A stretch of DNA of 64,000 nucleotides from Psychroserpens luteus. GTDB lineage: Bacteria > Bacteroidota > Bacteroidia > Flavobacteriales > Flavobacteriaceae. The translations under genes were made by a program, and so were the position numbers. Below the pieces are notes generated by a model, which worked only from the letters and a program-made list of their open reading frames with translations, was not told the origin of the DNA and did no database searches. This document shows, piece by piece, positions 27,701 to 34,439 of the stretch. Numbering within the stretch: the stretch's first letter is position 1; every line of letters starts with the position of its first letter. The stretch lies in NCBI RefSeq assembly GCF_015319355.1, contig NZ_JADILU010000005.1:409601-473600 (forward strand), in the 5' to 3' direction.

Positions 27701-29422
27701 TCATAAATTCTCTCTCTCAGCATATTCCAAACCATTAGGTAATTCAATAGACGAAAATTCCAAATGCAACACACGTCTTCGTTTTTGAACTTTAGATTCA
27801 GACGATGCATGCAATAATAATGGCTTTAACAATTGTACACCTCCAGAACCAACTTCGCTAACAAAAGGAATTGAATTTGAAGTAATCAACTTAATCTCAT
27901 CATCATTTAATCGTTTTTGATGTGATCCAGGAATCACTTTTAAAGCACCATTTTTAACAGTCGTATCATCTAAATGAATACGCATAGAAAATGTGTTTTT
28001 CGAAATGGCTTCTGGTGGACAAGCACTAATCACTCCTTTTTTATTCGTCCAAGACGTAAATCCATCCACGTCTTTTTTTTCTGAAACATTAATTGGCACA
28101 TCCTGATGCCAAGTCACATACCAATTATCTTTTGGAGACTTATCAAAATAAATAGCCTTGGTTAAAAACACATCCTTATTAATGGATTTTATGATCTTTT
28201 TGAAATTTTTATTAAATAGAATTTCCTTTAATTCTGGCATTTTAACCAGCACTTCTCGCATTCCAAAAGGGAGTTCATCATGGTTTTTAATGTAATTATC
28301 AAATTTCGCTTTTAACTTTCGAATGTCACGCTTAGAATACACATGTTTCAATATTCCGAAACCCTTATATTCTAATCGCTTTGCAATCGTTCGCAAGTTT
28401 TTGTCATTTATTTCAGTTTCATAGGCATCAACTGCATCATATAATCGTTCTTTTATATTTCGTTTCAAACGCTCTGGAGCAATCACTTTGACACCTTCTC
28501 CTAAAGCGAGAATTTCTTTTTCAAGCTCAAAATTCAACTGAACATCTAAAGACACTGTAACACCATAATTATCACGTGCAACCTCTTTTTGCGAATGATG
28601 AAAAGGTTTGGTTACCACATAAGGTGCGTGTTTATGATTGATATAAAGTAAAACAGTTTCGGTTTCCATAGTTGGACTTACAGAAACACCAATCGCCTGT
28701 TTATAATAGATTTCAGAATTAAAACTCTGATCTAAAATGAATTTCTTATCACTTTTTTCTACGGAAATAATCCTGTCTAAAGCCAAATTCATAATGCCCT
28801 CATTAGACTTTCGTTTTCCAATAACAAACCATCTATTTCTAAATTCTTTTAGCAAATAAGGGTGAAACGTGAACGTGCTTTCATGTCTCGCTTTAAAAGA
28901 TTGATAGGTCATTTCAACCGCTTCCTTTTTCAGAATAAATTTATAAAGTTGGTCTAAAAATTCTAATCCTTTAAGGTTATCATTTTTCTCAAAATCAATT
29001 AATGACTTTTCGTGAGTTTTTTGAGTATACACATGATCTTCTAGTTTTTGAACCATACTGCCTAACTCAGCAAAATGAGAAAATCCTTGAAACTGTTTTA
29101 AAAATGAAACAGCTTGTGATAATTTACCCAAATCTTGATTAGAAATAGGACTGTTAGTAATGCTATAATCTTCTTCTTCATACTTATAATATTTACGATC
29201 ATAAACTGTAATTGGTGCATTATAACCTAATTTATCACTACGCATCATTTGAAGATCTAATTGAACTGTGCGTTTACTCACATCTACATCTTTACCTTCA
29301 TAGTCGTAAAGCGCATCAGACACTGCTTCAATTAAATCATTAAGCGTCCATTGTCTAAACTTATTTTGAAGACATTTATCTATAGTTTTATATCTAATTA
29401 ATGCGTTTTTGTTGACTGCCAT
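27701..29422 (-). CDS. WYL-domain regulator fused to a phytanoyl-CoA dioxygenase-like domain
   Basis: 573-aa two-part protein. Residues ~1-85 form a winged-helix region (WTLNDLIEAVSDAL, SKRTVQLDLQMMRS). The WYL region spans ~150-340 (HPYLLKEFRNRWFVIGKR, a conserved WYL core, and FELEKEILALGEGVKVIAPE), as in WYL ligand-sensing transcription factors. Residues ~345-573 are a PhyH-type 2OG-Fe(II) oxygenase with HxD ligands in YVTWHQDVPI, KNGALKVIPGSH, LLHASSES and the arginine-rich strand KRRRVLHLEF. It is 3 nt downstream of the CAP-domain gene in one operon, and is the only evident regulator for the three shared palindromes in the RNA-repair island. The fusion suggests that oxygenase chemistry or iron/2OG/oxygen status is tied to regulation (inference). 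Confidence 0.85.
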   Translation of the reverse strand: MAVNKNALIRYKTIDKCLQNKFRQWTLNDLIEAVSDALYDYEGKDVDVSKRTVQLDLQMMRSDKLGYNAPITVYDRKYYKYEEEDYSITNSPISNQDLGKLSQAVSFLKQFQGFSHFAELGSMVQKLEDHVYTQKTHEKSLIDFEKNDNLKGLEFLDQLYKFILKKEAVEMTYQSFKARHESTFTFHPYLLKEFRNRWFVIGKRKSNEGIMNLALDRIISVEKSDKKFILDQSFNSEIYYKQAIGVSVSPTMETETVLLYINHKHAPYVVTKPFHHSQKEVARDNYGVTVSLDVQLNFELEKEILALGEGVKVIAPERLKRNIKERLYDAVDAYETEINDKNLRTIAKRLEYKGFGILKHVYSKRDIRKLKAKFDNYIKNHDELPFGMREVLVKMPELKEILFNKNFKKIIKSINKDVFLTKAIYFDKSPKDNWYVTWHQDVPINVSEKKDVDGFTSWTNKKGVISACPPEAISKNTFSMRIHLDDTTVKNGALKVIPGSHQKRLNDDEIKLITSNSIPFVSEVGSGGVQLLKPLLLHASSESKVQKRRRVLHLEFSSIELPNGLEYAERENL

Positions 29423-29425
29423 ATT

Positions 29426-31729
29426 TTATGGATTACAGGTTTTACAAAAGAGGGTTTTAACACCTTCATGTCGCAAATTTTGAAAATCTTCATCAATCCA
29501 TTCACACCATCGTTTCTTATTAAATTTTATAGCTAGTTTATGAATAGCCAAAAATGATTCTATAGCATAATCACTATGATAAGCAGCCAGCGTTTTTAGA
29601 AGTACAAATGTTAATGCTTCATCAAGTTCATCATAATCAAATCTGTTTGATAAGCTTTCAATAGTCATGTGAAACATACTCCAATTATTAAAAAACAGAC
29701 TCAAATTTGTATCATCCTCAATACTCTTGGAGTGATTTCTAAAATAATTAGATATAAACTCAAACGACTCACCAATTTTAGGACTGTAATTAATTTGTCC
29801 AAAATACTCTATACTAGCCATATGATAATTGAGAAATAAAGGATTGACTTTATCCTGATTTTTATAGCTATCAAATAAAGGTTCAACCTTTTCTGGGTGC
29901 ATCACTTTTGAAAAATCATCAGAGCTACTATCCCAATATTTTAGTAATCTCCTTGCTGTAATTGTATATAAATTAAGCAGGTTTTTTTGAGCAGATTCTG
30001 AAAGAACTTCTGGTTTTGAAAGCCAATTTCTAACGAAAAAAACAATATTATCTGTCGCATAAAAATTAATATTCTTTAATAATAATGCAGACACATTTTG
30101 AACCAACTCAGGCTTATCAAACAACTTATCTAATATAAATTCTTCATTAAGAAATAAATTACTAGACTCTTTTAAATACATTTCTGCGAGCACTCTATTT
30201 GCCAAATTATAATCTTCATTTAATAATGCATCTGTGAGATTATAATTTAAATGATTTGCATTATCAGACTCCCATGTTCCGTTTACATAAATTATGGCTT
30301 TAGATTGCCTTTGAAAACTCAAAGCTTCTTTCCAGTTTTCATCTTTATTTTTTGCTAAAAAACTTTTAATTTTTTCTTTATCTCTACCCAAAATTTCTTC
30401 TAAACCCAAAAGCTCAATATGATAATAACAAAGCTCCCAGTTCTCTTTAGCGTCAATATGGATAGATTCAGAATCAATATTAATCTGTTGTTTTAAAAAT
30501 TCAGAAATATACCCAGCCCGCTCTTTATGTAATCTCTCATTAGTCTTTGAGTTTCCATCTACAGATGTAAAACTTTTGATATCTATAGAGTGAATCTTAT
30601 TGTCATCAATTTGAATAACTGGATTTTTAACAGGTGTTATTTGACCACTTTCAAAATCAAAATCAACTTCATAAATACCATTAATTCCTTGAGTTTTTAA
30701 AACAATCTCTGGCGAATAAATTTCTGGCTCAATGTGCTTTAAATCATATTTCCTGCTAGGAATTCTAGACGAAACATTATAACTGCATTTTTTACCATTT
30801 TTGATTACGATAAGATTAGCACTCAAACTTTTTCCTTTGAGGTGATTTGGAATTTCCCCTAGAGAGACAATAAGTCTATTTGGACTTTGAGCAATATTAT
30901 TAGCAAGTAATTCATCTCTATAAATTGGTTTTAACATGACGCCTTCATATATTTCAGACACATCTAATCTATTATCTTCTCCACAAGAAAGCTGTTCCCT
31001 TTCAACCAAATCAATAGCAAAACCATCATTACTATTTTCTAAGATTTCTTTTATCATTTTCAAGTTGTGATACCCTAAAAAAACCTCATCATTAGTTATC
31101 GATAAAGCATTCCCAACATTGACTATAACATTATCCTTATTTCCAATTAAATCACCACAAGTAAGATCGCTTGGTAGCACAGAAAAAGCATTATCTGACA
31201 ATTGATTTTCTATCACATAACCTTTTTTAGCAAATACTTGAACCGCAAAAACACATTTAGACTTTTCGTTAAAAGTAAACCCGAAATCTCCGTATTTAAA
31301 ATCGTCTGAAATCATATTCGCATAATGACCAGGAGAATTTTTCCAAGAGCGATACATATCAATAGCTAATTTCTTTAAATCTGCCTTATTTACAGCTATC
31401 CTTATTGGCTTCGTGTACAACACATTTTCTCCAATATTGGTAAATGACTTATTGAAGTGTTCTACTCTATCTCTTGGATGAGGAAATGCGGTTTTAACTT
31501 GAACATGAGTAAGCTTATTTCGTTTAGCAATATATTTAGAATGTAATTCGGCAGCCTTTGCTAAATCTTCGTGTCTTTCAAGTATTAGCTTCCCTTTTTC
31601 TTGTCTTAAAGTATTTATTTTTTCTGAAAGTAAGCTAGCCAAAACCTGTTTGTCATCATAACTCAGTTGAGCATTTCCAAACTGAAAGAAAAACGCAAAC
31701 ATTAAGACTAAAACATAATTAAATTTCAT
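29426..31729 (-). CDS. Secreted CAP/SCP-domain protein with long C-terminal region
   Basis: 767 aa. Signal peptide (VLVLMFAFFFQFGNAQ), then a CAP/SCP1-like domain (about residues 25-170): the pattern includes LHSKYIAKRNKLTHVQ, NIGENVLY, SWKNSPGHYANMIS and GDFGFTF. The following ~590 residues are not recognised; the last third is helical and repeat-like (NRVLAEMYLKESSN, FLAIHKLAIKFNKKRW). No membrane anchor is seen. It is first in an operon with the WYL-oxygenase regulator and carries the shared island operator 45 nt upstream. Why an exported protein is placed under the same control as RNA-repair genes is unclear. Confidence 0.75.
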   Translation of the reverse strand: MKFNYVLVLMFAFFFQFGNAQLSYDDKQVLASLLSEKINTLRQEKGKLILERHEDLAKAAELHSKYIAKRNKLTHVQVKTAFPHPRDRVEHFNKSFTNIGENVLYTKPIRIAVNKADLKKLAIDMYRSWKNSPGHYANMISDDFKYGDFGFTFNEKSKCVFAVQVFAKKGYVIENQLSDNAFSVLPSDLTCGDLIGNKDNVIVNVGNALSITNDEVFLGYHNLKMIKEILENSNDGFAIDLVEREQLSCGEDNRLDVSEIYEGVMLKPIYRDELLANNIAQSPNRLIVSLGEIPNHLKGKSLSANLIVIKNGKKCSYNVSSRIPSRKYDLKHIEPEIYSPEIVLKTQGINGIYEVDFDFESGQITPVKNPVIQIDDNKIHSIDIKSFTSVDGNSKTNERLHKERAGYISEFLKQQINIDSESIHIDAKENWELCYYHIELLGLEEILGRDKEKIKSFLAKNKDENWKEALSFQRQSKAIIYVNGTWESDNANHLNYNLTDALLNEDYNLANRVLAEMYLKESSNLFLNEEFILDKLFDKPELVQNVSALLLKNINFYATDNIVFFVRNWLSKPEVLSESAQKNLLNLYTITARRLLKYWDSSSDDFSKVMHPEKVEPLFDSYKNQDKVNPLFLNYHMASIEYFGQINYSPKIGESFEFISNYFRNHSKSIEDDTNLSLFFNNWSMFHMTIESLSNRFDYDELDEALTFVLLKTLAAYHSDYAIESFLAIHKLAIKFNKKRWCEWIDEDFQNLRHEGVKTLFCKTCNP

Positions 31730-31757
31730 AGAAAAACACTGTAAATAACATTCCGAA

Positions 31758-31793
31758 TTAAAGGTATAAAATTACTACGCAACTATTATGCGT
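31758..31793 (-). promoter_or_regulatory. Island operator 1 and promoter for the CAP-WYL operon
   Basis: Perfect palindrome TACGCA (31775-31780), 7 nt, TGCGTA (31788-31793). Read on the minus strand, a TACCTTTA element (a one-mismatch TAnnTTTG -7 box) follows so that GCG of the proximal half-site to the last base of TTTA is 22 nt. The gene start is 28 nt further. Position upstream of the -7 box suggests an activator site. Confidence 0.75.
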
Positions 31794-31971
31794 AATCTAA
31801 AATTTCCGAAGAAAACAAAAAACTGTTTCAAAATATTTGCTTTTTTCAAAAAAATATAATACTTCGTATTATGGCAGCCCATTTTCTGGAAAAAGAAAAA
31901 TAAATGTAAATCTTTGCAACGCATTTCAACCAGAATACAACAAACAGAAGTTGAATTAAAAATTAGAAACT

Positions 31972-32046
31972 ATGAGTTTATTTATAACATATCAAAACAA
32001 TCCAAAAGGAATTTCGCCTTTTGTGATGCTTCGTGATTATCGTTAG
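31972..32046 (+). CDS. 24-aa leader-type small ORF
   Basis: ATG at 31972, 24 codons, stop TAG, encoding MSLFITYQNNPKG... and ending MLRDYR. A near-consensus -7 element (TAAATCTTTGC, ending at 31918) lies ~55 nt upstream and a strong terminator 28 nt downstream, so this is a complete miniature transcription unit. It could be a free microprotein or a leader peptide controlling the terminator in front of the TPR gene at 32262. No family recognised. Confidence 0.45.
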   Translation: MSLFITYQNNPKGISPFVMLRDYR

Positions 32047-32074
32047 ATAAACTTTCCAAAATTATAAATGAAAG

Positions 32075-32109
32075 ATCCGAAGCAAGTAAAACTCTGTTTC
32101 GGATTTTTT
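32075..32109 (+). terminator. Rho-independent terminator or attenuator after the small ORF
   Basis: ATCCGAA (32075-32081) pairs with TTCGGAT (32098-32104), flanked by AAAG and a T run. It lies between the 24-aa ORF and the TPR-like gene. Confidence 0.8.
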
Positions 32110-32210
32110 GTTTTCAATCGTTAACCATTTCGGTTAAACCTCCTCCAAAACAGTTAGAATATTAAGCTCATCAATTGGGCTTACGCGAAATATTTTTTCG
32201 CACAAAGCGG

Positions 32211-32231
32211 TCACTGAGCTAAATCGAAGTG
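32211..32231. repeat. Interspersed repeat, CACTGAGC...TCGAAGTG family
   Basis: TCACTGAGCTAAATCGAAGTG, a short imperfect palindrome (CACT...AGTG) of a kind frequent in Bacteroidota intergenic regions. It lies 30 nt upstream of the TPR-like gene. Confidence 0.55.
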
Positions 32232-32261
32232 TCGCAAAATGAATTATTAAAATAAAACATA

Positions 32262-32810
32262 ATGGACACGAATTTGTTAAACAACTACGTGTTAAAAGCC
32301 ATAGATGCTTATCCATACGAATTAGAAGAAACCGTAGAAAACTTAAACTACGCGCTGTCTTACGAGAGTAATAACGCTTATGCATTATGCCTCATGGGAC
32401 GTTTGCAGGCAGAGCAGTTTGAAGATTACGAAAAAGCCAAATACTATTTTGCTGAGGCATTAGCAAGTAAAATGGATTGCATAAAAGTGTATCCAATGTA
32501 TATCATGGTTTTAATCTGGAATCACGATTTCGACGAAGCGCAAAAACTAATCGATTTTGCTCAAACAGTGAAAGCTGTTGGGAAAGGAGAACTTTTAGTT
32601 TTACAAGCTCAACTTTTTGAATATCAAGAAGCGTATAAAAAAGCATTAAAAACTTTTAAAAAAGCGAAGTTGTTTGTTTACAACAAAGGTTATACCTCGT
32701 TTATAGATTCTGAAATGAACAGAGTCAAAAACAAGTTAAAACTAAAGAAAAAGAAGTCTTCCAAATCTAAAAACAAGAAGAAACGGAAGCAGAAAAAGAA
32801 TAAAATATAA
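32262..32810 (+). CDS. TPR-like protein with lysine-rich tail
   Basis: 182 aa, cytoplasmic by sequence. Helix-turn-helix repeats of tetratricopeptide type run from ~15 to 140 (AYALCLMGRLQAEQFEDYEK, AKYYFAEALASK, LLVLQAQLFEYQEAYKKAL). The last ~25 residues are almost entirely lysine with serine, asparagine and arginine (KKKKSSKSKNKKKRKQKK), a strongly basic tail suited to RNA or ribosome contact (inference). It sits between the CAP-WYL operon and the metallophosphoesterase in the RNA-repair island. Confidence 0.7.
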   Translation: MDTNLLNNYVLKAIDAYPYELEETVENLNYALSYESNNAYALCLMGRLQAEQFEDYEKAKYYFAEALASKMDCIKVYPMYIMVLIWNHDFDEAQKLIDFAQTVKAVGKGELLVLQAQLFEYQEAYKKALKTFKKAKLFVYNKGYTSFIDSEMNRVKNKLKLKKKKSSKSKNKKKRKQKKNKI

Positions 32811-32812
32811 CC

Positions 32813-32843
32813 AACCTGCAAGGTTTTTAAAACCTTGTAGGTT
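32813..32843. repeat. Palindromic interspersed repeat, ACCTACAAGG family
   Basis: AACCTGCAAGG (32813-32823) and CCTTGTAGGTT (32833-32843) around an AT core, just downstream of the TPR-like gene. It may double as a terminator. Confidence 0.75.
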
Positions 32844-32882
32844 TTAAATAAGAGATTCCCGATTTGTTAGGAATTAGAAAAT

Positions 32883-33449
32883 ATGAATAAAACAAGAAAC
32901 ATATATTTCACTTCAGACCATCACTTTGGTCATGAGAATATTATAAAATTCACCAATCGTCCATTTGGTAGTGTTGAAGAAATGGATCAAGAACTCATAA
33001 AACGATGGAACAGTCGCGTGAACAAACACGACAAGGTTTATCATTTAGGTGATTTCGGACTCTGTAAAGCAGAGCGAATGCGAGACATTCTTGAGCAATT
33101 AAACGGAAAAATATTTTTAATACGAGGCAACCACGAAGGTGCTGCACAAGCAAACCCTAACCGATTTGAATGGATTAAAGATTACTTCGAGCTCAATGTC
33201 AATGATGCAAATGCACCTAACGGTAAGCAAAAAATCATGCTCATGCATTACGCAATGCGCGTTTGGCGATCAAGTTTTAGGGGCACATGGCATCTCTACG
33301 GTCATTCTCACGGAAGTCTAAAAGACGACCCAACAATGAACAGTTTTGATGTAGGTGTAGATTGCCACGATTTCTACCCATTAACCTATGACGAAGTCAA
33401 AGATATTATGAGTAAGAAAATTTGGGAACCACCATTTAAAAATAAATAA
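32883..33449 (+). CDS. Calcineurin-like metallophosphoesterase
   Basis: 188 aa. Metal motifs in order: TSDHHFGHENII (about residues 11-22), YHLGDFGLC, IRGNHEG, MLMHYAMRVW and LYGHSHGSL. This is the small stand-alone phosphoesterase type often seen on phages and in accessory loci, with the typical SDxHFGHxNI start. The natural substrate is unknown. Because it lies between the CAP-WYL operon and the RNA/slipin/RtcB genes, a role in trimming RNA ends, for example 2',3'-cyclic phosphate or 3'-phosphate, is possible but only inferred. Confidence 0.85.
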   Translation: MNKTRNIYFTSDHHFGHENIIKFTNRPFGSVEEMDQELIKRWNSRVNKHDKVYHLGDFGLCKAERMRDILEQLNGKIFLIRGNHEGAAQANPNRFEWIKDYFELNVNDANAPNGKQKIMLMHYAMRVWRSSFRGTWHLYGHSHGSLKDDPTMNSFDVGVDCHDFYPLTYDEVKDIMSKKIWEPPFKNK

Positions 33450-33467
33450 TTTATATTTTTTTATTAC

Positions 33468-33503
33468 TACGCAAAAAGATTGCGCAATAGGGTTAAATAT
33501 TTG
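33468..33503 (+). promoter_or_regulatory. Island operator 2 and promoter for the tRNA-like RNA/slipin unit
   Basis: TACGCA (33468-33473), 7 nt, TGCGCA (33481-33486), one mismatch from the perfect palindrome at operator 1. It is followed by TTAAATATTTG, again 22 nt from GCG to the G of TTTG. The downstream bases CAGTGTAAT match TAGTGTAAT after operator 3. It points into the structured RNA region. Confidence 0.75.
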
Positions 33504-33538
33504 CAGTGTAATCATAAAGAAGTCTAATTGTTAAAAGC

Positions 33539-33640
33539 TTCTTGATGTCTTCATCAAGAAAACAGTTAACTGTCATTCTCATGAAAATGGGAATCAGACT
33601 TTGGTAGTAGTGCTCCACCAATCGAGGGAATTGGTGGAGC
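33539..33640 (+). ncRNA. Chain of four hairpins leading the tRNA-like region
   Basis: Four consecutive inverted repeats: TTCTTGATG/CATCAAGAA (33539-33560, 4-nt loop), ACAGTTAACTGT (33562-33573, perfect palindrome), ATTCTCAT/ATGGGAAT around GAAA (33575-33594, related to the GTCATTC interspersed repeat) and GCTCCACCAAT/ATTGGTGGAGC (33612-33640, 11 bp). No T run follows the last, so it is not an obvious terminator. It is probably the 5' part of a structured transcript from operator 2. Confidence 0.55.
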
Positions 33641-33669
33641 TTAATAAAAAGTTCTTTAAAAAATAAAAT

Positions 33670-33752
33670 GGAAGTATTGAGCAATTGGCTGGCTCGCCTG
33701 ACTGTAAATCAGGTCTTTTATAAGCATGTAGGTTCGAGTCCTACTGCTTCCA
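33670..33752 (+). tRNA. tRNA-Tyr (GTA), type II variable arm
   Basis: An 83-nt cloverleaf is complete: acceptor GGAAGTA/TGCTTCC, D arm GAGC-AATTGGCTG-GCTC, anticodon arm CCTGA-CTGTAAA-TCAGG with anticodon GTA, a 14-nt variable region as in bacterial tRNA-Tyr, T arm GTAGG-TTCGAGT-CCTAC and discriminator A. CCA is not encoded. It lies inside the operator-2 unit rather than in a housekeeping tRNA cluster, so it may be a second, stress-expressed tRNA-Tyr or a tRNA mimic. Confidence 0.85.
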
Positions 33753-33754
33753 CA

Positions 33755-33844
33755 TCAAGCAAGTCTTGTTACGTGTTTCGGTATAGCACGATTGTGTAAA
33801 TCCTTGCCATTTGGTATTCGGCTTTTATATCCAACTTGACTTGA
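33755..33844 (+). ncRNA. Long stem-loop between tRNA-Tyr and the permuted elements
   Basis: TCAAGCAAGT (33755-33764) pairs with ACTTG and CTTGA (33834-33844) over 10 bp with a single bulged A. An inner CGTG/CACG arm encloses a D-loop-like segment with CGGTATAG. A separate 8-bp hairpin GATTATTT/AAATAATC follows at 33853-33876. Not a tRNA, but tRNA-like pieces are present. Confidence 0.45.
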
Positions 33845-33879
33845 AGGTTTTTGATTATTTGACCAAATAAATAATCTCA

Positions 33880-33951
33880 TCTATGTACACAGGTTCGAAT
33901 CCTGTCTTCATTTAATTGAAGTAGCTAAGCGGTATAGCAGTAGAAGCAATC
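33880..33951 (+). ncRNA. Permuted tRNA-like element A
   Basis: The tRNA parts occur in the order 3' half then 5' half. T arm ACAGG-TTCGAAT-CCTGT (33889-33905) and 3' acceptor CTTCATT (33906-33912) are followed after 2 nt by 5' acceptor ATTGAAG (33915-33921; 6 of 7 positions pair), positions 8-9 TA, and D arm GCTA-AGCGGTA-TAGC (33924-33938). TCTAT (33880-33884) before the T arm can pair with GTAGA (33940-33944) after the D arm, giving an anticodon stem with open ends in the loop. All four stems can therefore form only if the halves are read as permuted. Confidence 0.5.
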
Positions 33952-34046
33952 GTAGGTTCGAATCCTACCAAAACCTAACGGTTTTGTGGTCGAGCGGTCA
34001 AAGACACTACATTTCGGTTGTAGCATGCAATGGACTTAAAATCCAT
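33952..34046 (+). ncRNA. Permuted tRNA-like element B
   Basis: T arm GTAGG-TTCGAAT-CCTAC (33952-33968), 3' acceptor CAAAACC (33969-33975), 4-nt TAAC, then a perfectly complementary 5' acceptor GGTTTTG (33980-33986). A type II-like D arm follows (GTC...GAC, 33989-34005), then two anticodon-arm-like hairpins: CTACA-TTTCGGT-TGTAG (34007-34023) and ATGGA-CTTAAAA-TCCAT (34030-34046), whose 7-nt loop is that of tRNA-Leu(TAA). No second T arm follows, so this is not an ordinary tRNA-Leu. The same permuted order as element A. Confidence 0.5.
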
Positions 34047-34059
34047 CTTTAGAAAAGAA

Positions 34060-34161
34060 GACCAACTTTTAAAAATAGGTCAACAAGTGCGTCACACTTT
34101 AAATGGCAAAAACAAAGTGAATTAAAACTGGCAATAGCAATTCGTTGCTTGAGCAGTCCAG
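34060..34161 (+). ncRNA. Additional hairpins between the tRNA-like elements and slipin
   Basis: GACC/GGTC (34060-34081), CACTTT/AAAGTG (34095-34119) and a nested structure CTGG/CCAG (34128-34161) enclosing AGCAA-TTCG-TTGCT (34136-34149), a stem with a UUCG tetraloop. Together with the upstream elements this makes almost the whole gap before slipin a structured RNA. I see no ORF in it. Confidence 0.4.
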
Positions 34162-34439
34162 AAAACACCTTGAAATACACAAGAATTTTGAGAAGTTTTA
34201 GAGGTTCTTTTAAAGACTCATTCTTTAATAACAATTTATGAAATTCATGAATTTGAGTTAATCAATCATCTGTAAAACGACACTTAAAACACTTTAAATT
34301 GGTTGTATTTCCGTAGTTAGAAAGATGGTTTTCTTTCGCTTTGTTTTAACTAGAGTAGTCATTCTCAAAAAGAGAATTCTATTATAAATGTTTAACCGTT
34401 CTGAAATAATTAAAACATCAGAACAAAAAATTAGAAATC

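Noticed and set aside
32180-32210. GCGAAATATTTTTTCGC as a fourth island operator
   Set aside because: It is an inverted repeat but lacks the TACGCA half-site spacing and the -7 box at 22 nt.
33612-33640. Perfect 11-bp hairpin as a terminator before tRNA-Tyr
   Set aside because: No T run follows (TTAATAAAAAG), so intrinsic termination is unlikely; it is kept as part of the structured RNA.
34030-34046. A normal tRNA-Leu(TAA) gene
   Set aside because: The anticodon hairpin matches, but no T arm or acceptor strand follows downstream, so it cannot be a linear tRNA-Leu.
34049-34234. ORF on the minus strand, 61 aa
   Set aside because: It lies over hairpins of the RNA region, has no recognisable composition or start context, and is the wrong strand for the slipin unit.
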